DNA from: JANQPA01 sp964628385
GTDB taxonomy: Bacteria > Bacteroidota > Bacteroidia > Chitinophagales > Saprospiraceae
Assembly (NCBI GenBank): GCA_964628385.1
Contig: CAZVOD010000006.1
Coordinates: 1-64,000, forward strand
Direction of reading: 5' to 3'
DNA: 64,000 nt
Positions 58,133-64,000 of this stretch are shown here, in pieces. The position numbers and the translations under genes are program-made. Positions within the stretch are counted from its first letter, which is position 1. Every line of letters begins with the position of its first letter. A model generated the notes under the pieces. That model saw only the letters and a list, made by a program, of their open reading frames with translations. It had not been told where the DNA came from and did no database searches.

Positions 58133-61100
58133 ATGTTAAAAAAACTGCTTCCTTTGCTGTTTTTCAGCTTGTTGTGTGTCGGTATACAGGCACAAGAAGA
58201 TAACAAAGAAGAAAAATCACCACTTACCGAACAGACCTTTATGGAGCTAAAGTTCCGGAATATTGGCCCCGGGTTTGCTTCTGGTCGTATTGCCGATATA
58301 GCTGTTCATCCTGAGAATGATAATGTCTGGTATGTTGCTGTTGGCTCAGGAGGCGTATGGGTGACCCGGAACGCCGGAATAACCTGGAAGCCTATTTTTG
58401 ATAAGTACAGCTCCTATTCAACAGGGTGTATTACGATTGATTCTAATAACCCCAATATTATCTGGTTGGGTACCGGAGAAAATGTAGGTGGCCGCCACGT
58501 AGGCTACGGAGATGGTATTTATTGTAGTAAAGATGGAGGAAAAAGCTGGAAAAATATGGGCTTGAAGGCCTCTGAGCATATTTCAGAGATTATTGTCCAT
58601 CCGGAGAATTCTAATGTCATCTGGGTTGCGGTTCAGGGACCACTGTGGAACAAAGGTGGTGAAAGAGGCTTCTACAAGTCAGTAGATGGAGGAGCGACCT
58701 GGAAGAAAACCTTGGGTGATGAAGAATGGACAGGAGTGACAGATATTGCCATGGACCCCCGCAACCCGGATTTGCTTTATGCAGCCACTTGGCAGCGGCA
58801 CCGTACAGTGGCCGCCTACATGGGAGGTGGTCCAAAATCAGGTATACATCGCAGTGATGACGGCGGCGAAACCTGGACAGAACTCAACCGTGGCCTTCCC
58901 AGTGGGAATAAAGGTAAAATAGGCATTGCTATCTCTCCACAACAACCTGACATTATTTATGCTGCTGTAGAGTTAGACCGTACCAGGGGGGCTGTATACA
59001 AATCGATGGATAGCGGAGCTTCATGGACGAAGCAGTCGAATACAGTTTCGGGAGGCACGGGGCCTCATTATTACCAAGAACTATATGCTTCTCCTCACCA
59101 TTTCGACAGAATTTATCTAATGAATGTGAGGATTCTGGTAAGTGATGATGGTGGTAAGAACTTTTCTACCATGAAAGAGACAAATAAACATTCTGATAAT
59201 CACGCTATGGCTTTCCACTCTGATGATCCTGACTATCTTCTGATCGGATGTGACGGAGGAATATATGAGTCGTTTGATCACGCTCAGAACTGGCGCTACT
59301 TTGATAACCTGCCAGTCACGCAATATTACAAAGTAGCAGTTGATGATGCAAAGCCCTTCTACAATATCTATGGTGGAACTCAGGATAATGGCTCTCAGGG
59401 AGGACCCAGCCGCACTGATAAAAGGGCCGGAATTCGAAATGCTGATTGGTATCAAACACTTTTTGCCGACGGCCACCAGTCTGCCACAGAGCCTGGCAAC
59501 CCCGATATTATCTATGCGGAGACGCAGCAGGGAGGGCTACATCGTGTGGATGTAACTACTGGTGATCAGGTAAATATTCAGCCACAGCCACGGGAAGGAG
59601 AGCCTTTTGAACGGTTCAACTGGGATGCTCCCATCCTGGTGAGTCCGCATTTTCCTCAGCGTTTGTATTTTGCTTCTTACCGGGTGTGGCGTTCTGATAA
59701 TCGCGGTGATAGCTGGGAGCCGATTTCTGAAGATTTGACCCGCAATGAAGAGCGGATCACCTTGCCTATTATGGGTGGGCAGCAGAGCTGGGATTCTCCA
59801 TGGGATGTCGGGGCAATGTCTAATTACAATACGATTACTTCTCTTGCAGAATCTCCTTTGCAGGAGGGCTTAATATATGCCGGAACGGATGACGGCATCA
59901 TTCAGATAACAGAAGATGGGGGGCAGAACTGGCGCAAGATAATGGTCAGCGAGCTTCTCGGAGTACCAGAGCGCGCTTTCGTCAATGATATCAGAGCAGA
60001 TTTACACGATGCCAATACCGTTTATGTAGCCCTTGATAACCACAAAGAAGGAGACTATACGCCCTATCTTTTTAAAAGCAGCGATAGAGGGCAATCATGG
60101 ACATCTATAGCTGCTAATCTTCCCGACAGGCATCTGGTATGGAGAACCGTACAGGATCATATAAAGCCCAACTTAATGTTTGCTGCTACCGAATTTGGTA
60201 TCTTCTTTACGCCCGATGGCGGTGGCCAATGGATAGAACTAAGAGGTGGAGTACCTACTATTTCTTTTCGGGATATTACCATTCAGCGTAGAGAAAATGA
60301 CCTGGTAGCCGCTTCTTTTGGCCGAGGATTCTTTGTATTAGATGATTATAGTGCACTTCGTGAAATTACTGAGGAAAGCTTGGAAAAAGAGGCGATGCTT
60401 TTCGATACCCGCAGGGCTTGGTGGTTTAATCCAAGAAGTACAGAAATCGATCCGGGAGCGAATTTCTGGACGGCTGACAACCCTCCGCACGGCGCTGTAT
60501 TTACCTATTACTTAAAAGAAAGTGCTACTTCTATGGCGGCCGAAAGAAAAAAAGAAGAGGCCAGGCTAAAGAAAGAGGGTAAAGATATTCCATTTCCCGG
60601 ATGGGAGGCTTTAAATGCAGAGATGGAAGAAGAGGCAGATAAAGTAGTTTTTACCATAAAAGACAGTGATGGTGAAGTTGTCAGAAAGTTGGAAGCACCG
60701 GTTAGAAAGGGAATTCATCGTATTGTTTGGGATATGACGCATGCTCCTGCAGGGCCTGTAAGTGTGCGAAGCCGCAAAAATAGCAGTGGCTTACCGGCTA
60801 CGCCCGGCACATACACAGTGAGTATGTCTTTGAGTCAAAACGGTCAGGCTACTCCACTGGCGGATCCCAAAACTTTTGAAATGAAGCGCTTGTATCCGGG
60901 GGCTTTGGAGCCTATGGATGATGAGGCTATTGCAGCCTTCAGAGAGGATGTCGAGGATTTGAGTTCCAAAATGGGCATGATGAATACCATCATGAACGAA
61001 TCCGTGAACCGCGTGAAAGCTATGGAAACTGCTTTGGCCAGAGCCGCTACTGAACCGGGCGAGATGGATGAAAAGCTATTTCAGGTGAAAAAAAGAATGA

Positions 61101-61387
61101 TGGCTTTAAACAAAAAAATGAACGGCCGCGATGTGAGGAGCGAAATCGGTGAGCGGACTAATCTTACGGCGAGTTCCAGAATGTGGACGGCCTACCGGGG
61201 GCTTAGAAGTACTCATGGACCGACAGCCACTCAAAAAGTCAGCCTTGAATTAGCCAAAAAAGAAATAGCACAAATAGAAACAGAACTAATGGAAATAAAG
61301 CAAACTGTTATTCCTGCAATGGAAAAAGAGCTAATGAATATCGGTGCCCCGTGGATAGAAGGAGGGGTATTACCCGGTAAAAATTAG
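58133..61387 (+). CDS. Large secreted VPS10/sortilin-like BNR-repeat protein
   Basis: 1084 residues with a signal peptide (LLPLLFFSLLCVGIQAQ). Residues ~25-720 form a two-part beta-propeller with many Asp boxes (SKDGGKSW, SVDGGATW, SDDGGETW, SMDSGASW, SDNRGDSW, TEDGGQNW, SSDRGQSW). The C-terminal ~350 residues contain a beta domain (VRKLEAPVRKGIHRIVWDM) and a helical tail. This is a common Bacteroidota exported protein sometimes labelled glycosyl hydrolase; no catalytic residues are evident and the ligand is unknown. Single gene, with a clear terminator behind it. Confidence 0.88.
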   Translation: MLKKLLPLLFFSLLCVGIQAQEDNKEEKSPLTEQTFMELKFRNIGPGFASGRIADIAVHPENDNVWYVAVGSGGVWVTRNAGITWKPIFDKYSSYSTGCITIDSNNPNIIWLGTGENVGGRHVGYGDGIYCSKDGGKSWKNMGLKASEHISEIIVHPENSNVIWVAVQGPLWNKGGERGFYKSVDGGATWKKTLGDEEWTGVTDIAMDPRNPDLLYAATWQRHRTVAAYMGGGPKSGIHRSDDGGETWTELNRGLPSGNKGKIGIAISPQQPDIIYAAVELDRTRGAVYKSMDSGASWTKQSNTVSGGTGPHYYQELYASPHHFDRIYLMNVRILVSDDGGKNFSTMKETNKHSDNHAMAFHSDDPDYLLIGCDGGIYESFDHAQNWRYFDNLPVTQYYKVAVDDAKPFYNIYGGTQDNGSQGGPSRTDKRAGIRNADWYQTLFADGHQSATEPGNPDIIYAETQQGGLHRVDVTTGDQVNIQPQPREGEPFERFNWDAPILVSPHFPQRLYFASYRVWRSDNRGDSWEPISEDLTRNEERITLPIMGGQQSWDSPWDVGAMSNYNTITSLAESPLQEGLIYAGTDDGIIQITEDGGQNWRKIMVSELLGVPERAFVNDIRADLHDANTVYVALDNHKEGDYTPYLFKSSDRGQSWTSIAANLPDRHLVWRTVQDHIKPNLMFAATEFGIFFTPDGGGQWIELRGGVPTISFRDITIQRRENDLVAASFGRGFFVLDDYSALREITEESLEKEAMLFDTRRAWWFNPRSTEIDPGANFWTADNPPHGAVFTYYLKESATSMAAERKKEEARLKKEGKDIPFPGWEALNAEMEEEADKVVFTIKDSDGEVVRKLEAPVRKGIHRIVWDMTHAPAGPVSVRSRKNSSGLPATPGTYTVSMSLSQNGQATPLADPKTFEMKRLYPGALEPMDDEAIAAFREDVEDLSSKMGMMNTIMNESVNRVKAMETALARAATEPGEMDEKLFQVKKRMMALNKKMNGRDVRSEIGERTNLTASSRMWTAYRGLRSTHGPTATQKVSLELAKKEIAQIETELMEIKQTVIPAMEKELMNIGAPWIEGGVLPGKN

Positions 61388-61418
61388 TAGACGCTAAGAT
61401 AAACGTCTGTACATTTTC

Positions 61419-61465
61419 AGGGGGATCGCTCTGGCCTTAAGTTAGAGTTTGGCGATCCCCCTTAT
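61419..61465 (+). terminator. Intrinsic terminator after the VPS10-like gene
   Basis: AGGGGGATCGC pairs perfectly with GCGATCCCCCT around a loop of about 22 bases, followed by TTATATTTATT. It stands 32 bases after the VPS10-like stop and just before the EamA start at 61480. Confidence 0.72.
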
Positions 61466-61479
61466 ATTTATTCTTACTC

Positions 61480-62379
61480 ATGCGAATTCGTGCGCTCCTT
61501 TCTGCGATTGGTTTTTCTGTTTTTTGGGCCACTACGGGCGTAACTGTACGACTGATTGGAGATTTCTCGCCTTTACTGATTGCGGCTTTCCGCTGTCTTT
61601 TTGCTTTGTGCTTACTCGTACCGGTTGTGCTTTGGCAAAAGGGGTTCCGGCCATTTTTTGCTCAATTTTTCAGTACTCCCAGCCAAAGTATGGGCCTGGC
61701 AGCTATAATGATCAGTTATATCTTGACCGTAGTGATTTCCTATCAATTGGCTCCGGTAGCGGATGTCGTGCTCATCAATGGTGCTTCACCAATCTTTGTT
61801 TTGTTTTATAAAAAAATTAAAGGTCTGACAATTAATAAATACGAGGTTTGGGGGGGAATAACTGCTCTACTGGGGCTTTTTATTGTGGTATTACCGGGCT
61901 TATTTGAAACGACCAGCAGCATGCCTTACAAACCCATTGGCCTGGCCGTGGGACTGCTTTCGAGCCTGCTCATATCAGCTTATGCTATTTTGTACTACGA
62001 GTTGGCATTGAAAGGAGTGAGTCCTGATGTTTTTGTGTTAAATGTGACAATATTTGTCGTCGGTACACTCCTTTTCTCTTCTCTTTACCTGCTCATTTCC
62101 AGGACGGCTCCGATTCAAGATTTGTCGGCTGATAGCTTTGCGCTACTTTTTTTCCTCGGCGTTTGCTCAACAGCCCTGCCAACGATCTGCTACAGTATGG
62201 CTTCCAGTAAGCTACCGCCCTTGATTACAACATCGTTTCGTTTACTCACTCCTATTTTAGCTGCCGGTTTTGCTTTTTTATTATTTAAAGAAATCCCTGC
62301 TGCAAGCGTATTTCCGGGAGGAATTTTAATTATATTAGGTCTGGTTTTGATGACTTACCTTCCGGTAATCAAAAAATAG
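61480..62379 (+). CDS. EamA/DMT family transporter
   Basis: 299 residues with ten predicted membrane helices in two homologous EamA halves: ALLSAIGFSVFWATTGVTVRL at the start and PPLITTSFRLLTPILAAGFAFLLFKE near residue 245, each with the characteristic PxxxAxxxxLxxxE-like ending. Drug/metabolite transporters of this group export amino acids, nucleotides or drugs; substrate unknown. It is followed after 10 bases by the propeller protein, possibly co-transcribed. Confidence 0.88.
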   Translation: MRIRALLSAIGFSVFWATTGVTVRLIGDFSPLLIAAFRCLFALCLLVPVVLWQKGFRPFFAQFFSTPSQSMGLAAIMISYILTVVISYQLAPVADVVLINGASPIFVLFYKKIKGLTINKYEVWGGITALLGLFIVVLPGLFETTSSMPYKPIGLAVGLLSSLLISAYAILYYELALKGVSPDVFVLNVTIFVVGTLLFSSLYLLISRTAPIQDLSADSFALLFFLGVCSTALPTICYSMASSKLPPLITTSFRLLTPILAAGFAFLLFKEIPAASVFPGGILIILGLVLMTYLPVIKK

Positions 62380-62389
62380 GATAACTACA

Positions 62390-64000
62390 GTGAATAAACT
62401 TTGGCGTAATTGGTTTAAAAACTTGAAAAAGCTCGATTATACATTTATTTTCTTAGGCCATATTTCTTTTGTATTTACCAGCTCAGCAACGGTTGATACC
62501 ACAGAAATACCACAACTGATCAACTACCAGCGGCTAAGTATGCCCGCCTTCAACCAGGTATGGTCTGTAGATCAGGCTCCTTCACAATTCCTCTACTTTG
62601 GAACGTCCGGCGGATTGCTGGAATACAATGGTACAGCATGGAGTACCTATGTCCTGCCCAACGGAACTATCTTGCGTTCGGTTAGCGTAGATGAACAGGG
62701 AAGAATCTTCACCGGAGGCTTTGAAGAATTTGGTTTTTGGGAAACTGATACTGAAAAAGGCCTGATATACAGATCATTAACGGATTTGGTGGCCGAAGAT
62801 CAATTGGCCAATGAGCAAATCTGGAATATTATCCAAAGTGGTAAAGATGTATTTTTTCAATCTTTTGCCAGAATTTTTAAATATACCAACCACAAAATCG
62901 AAGTTATCTATCCGCCTGCCAATATCATGTTTGGAAGGCAGATCAATGAGCAGCTGTACTTCCCTTGCCTGGAAGATGGCTTATTTACCCTACAAGAGGA
63001 TAACCATTTTGAATTTGTAGAGGGTAGCGAGCGCTTTTACCAAATCAAAATCGAGTTATTGATTCCGTTAGGGGGAGAAAAACTACTGGTAGGTACCAAG
63101 AATGATGGGCTTTATGTAAAGCAAAAAAATACTTTCGTACCTTTTAATACGCAACTCAATAAAAAGCTTTCGGAATACCAACTCAATAAAGGTATTCAAC
63201 TATCGAATGGTGATTTGGCCCTGGGCACCGTCCTAAACGGCGTCTATATTGTGGACAAGACCGGAAGGATCAAGCACCATTACAACCGCAAAAATAGTTT
63301 GCAAAACAATACCATTCTTGCTCTGGAAGAGGATCATCTCGGCAATCTTTGGATTGGAACTGACAACGGTATCGACATGATAATGCTGCGATCGCCACTG
63401 CGTTTTTGTAGAGATCAACTGGGAGAAATCGGTACCGTTTATGCAGCCGCCAAATACGAAAGAGACCTTTATTTGGGTACCAACCAGGGCGTCTTTAGGA
63501 AAAAAGACCGATCTACCGCCTTTACTCTGGTAGAAGGGACACAGGGGCAAGTTTGGGATTTGAAAGTTATTGCCGGGCAGTTAATCTGCGGCCACAACCT
63601 CGGAACATTCATGATCAATCCGGATGGTGATGCCGAGCTAATCTCAAAGATAACTGGAGGCTACACTTTACTGGCGCTGCCCAACAAGGGTGATCTGTTC
63701 ATTCAGGGAACCTACACAGGGCTAGTACTTTTCAGGTTAAATGAAGCCGGGCAACTGCTTCTGTACAAGAAAATCGCGGGGTTTAATGAGCCTGCTAAAT
63801 ACCTGGCATTTGATAATCATGGCTCTTTGTGGGTAGCCCATTCAAATCGGGGTTTATTCAGGTTGCAGCTCAATGCGGACATGGATAGCCTGGTCAACGC
63901 GGTAGAATATACTCAAAGCGAGGGCTTACCGATGGAATACAAACTAAGAGTGATGGACTATAAAGAGAAAATCCTGGTAAAATCAGGCGCTCTCTTTTTG
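62390..64000 (+). CDS. Two-component-regulator propeller protein, partial (runs off the window)
   Basis: A frame open from a GTG at 62390 (537 codons) to the window end with no stop. The N-terminal hydrophobic segment (YTFIFLGHISFVF) is followed by propeller repeats: QVWSVDQAPSQFLYFGTSGG, NTILALEEDHLGNLWIGTDN and HGSLWVAHSNRGLFRLQ. These match the reg_prop repeats of periplasmic sensor domains. In full-length relatives they precede a Y_Y_Y domain, a membrane helix and either a histidine kinase or a LuxR-type DNA-binding domain; which one applies is beyond the window. GTG as start is my choice; an upstream in-frame start is not evident. Confidence 0.8.
   Translation, partial: MNKLWRNWFKNLKKLDYTFIFLGHISFVFTSSATVDTTEIPQLINYQRLSMPAFNQVWSVDQAPSQFLYFGTSGGLLEYNGTAWSTYVLPNGTILRSVSVDEQGRIFTGGFEEFGFWETDTEKGLIYRSLTDLVAEDQLANEQIWNIIQSGKDVFFQSFARIFKYTNHKIEVIYPPANIMFGRQINEQLYFPCLEDGLFTLQEDNHFEFVEGSERFYQIKIELLIPLGGEKLLVGTKNDGLYVKQKNTFVPFNTQLNKKLSEYQLNKGIQLSNGDLALGTVLNGVYIVDKTGRIKHHYNRKNSLQNNTILALEEDHLGNLWIGTDNGIDMIMLRSPLRFCRDQLGEIGTVYAAAKYERDLYLGTNQGVFRKKDRSTAFTLVEGTQGQVWDLKVIAGQLICGHNLGTFMINPDGDAELISKITGGYTLLALPNKGDLFIQGTYTGLVLFRLNEAGQLLLYKKIAGFNEPAKYLAFDNHGSLWVAHSNRGLFRLQLNADMDSLVNAVEYTQSEGLPMEYKLRVMDYKEKILVKSGALFL

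Overview
The window looks like chromosome of a free-living, aerobic Bacteroidota bacterium, probably of the Cytophagales type. The reasons are the many lipoproteins with short signal peptides, DUF5690, ABA4-like, Tricorn-type and DPP IV peptidases, VPS10/BNR-repeat secreted proteins, a two-component-regulator propeller protein, weak Shine-Dalgarno signals and TAnnTTTG-like promoter boxes. No rRNA, tRNA, CRISPR array or intact transposase was seen.

Layout. 1-16.3 kb is ordinary chromosome: a nucleoside-type MFS permease, a DASH cryptochrome, a formylglycine-generating enzyme with both catalytic cysteines, an SDR, a Tricorn-like peptidase, an acyl-CoA synthetase, a DPP IV-like peptidase, a 2,4-dienoyl-CoA reductase and a TlpA-like lipoprotein. 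16.3-19.8 kb holds the most unusual locus: an LRR-Roc-COR (Roco) GTPase with a C-terminal helical domain resembling effector-associated domains, followed after 3 bases by a FGE/SUMF1-fold (C-type-lectin-like) protein. The last ~35 residues of that protein have the codon pattern of a diversity-generating retroelement (DGR) variable region, and a long hairpin follows immediately. No reverse transcriptase or template repeat is visible here, so it would be a remote DGR target. I read the pair as a candidate sensor/switch of a conflict (immunity or programmed-death) system.

20-27 kb is an AT-richer efflux island (His-rich protein, RND permease, adaptor, GxxExxY protein, TolC-like channel, GDCCVxC protein). 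Four copies of a ~70 bp palindromic repeat lie before the starts of its main genes. It ends in a graveyard of gene fragments: IS3 OrfA, DUF4258 and a frameshifted DUF2283.

27.8-35 kb is a molybdenum-cofactor and sulfur/Fe-S cluster: MoeB-rhodanese, BNR protein, MoaD-like carrier, XdhC, SufU, SufS, MoeA. It is complemented by a modABC operon at 49-51.4 kb co-transcribed with a DUF5690 transporter. 35-45.5 kb carries metabolism: an animal-like glutaminase with ankyrin repeats, a geranylgeranyl-reductase-type flavoprotein, an alpha-amylase, a carboxylesterase, an alpha/beta hydrolase and a GlgX-type debranching enzyme. 45.5-46.7 kb is repeat-rich and contains a truncated SLC13/DASS transporter. 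47.6-64 kb has a MarR regulator, an ABA4-like membrane protein, modABC, an HD plus cNMP-like protein translationally coupled to a CYTH protein, a PI-PLC/GDPD-like protein, a metallophosphoesterase, a large VPS10-like BNR protein, a DMT exporter and a propeller protein running off the end.

At least four families of short palindromic or inverted-repeat elements are scattered between genes. One family has ~13 bp ends TAGACTTGTTTCG, one has TTGAAGTTGTTTA ends, one has GGAATGAG ends, and one is the GATGCTAACATAGCATC palindrome. They are a distinctive property of this chromosome. All functional calls rest on reading protein sequences by eye; no database search was run.
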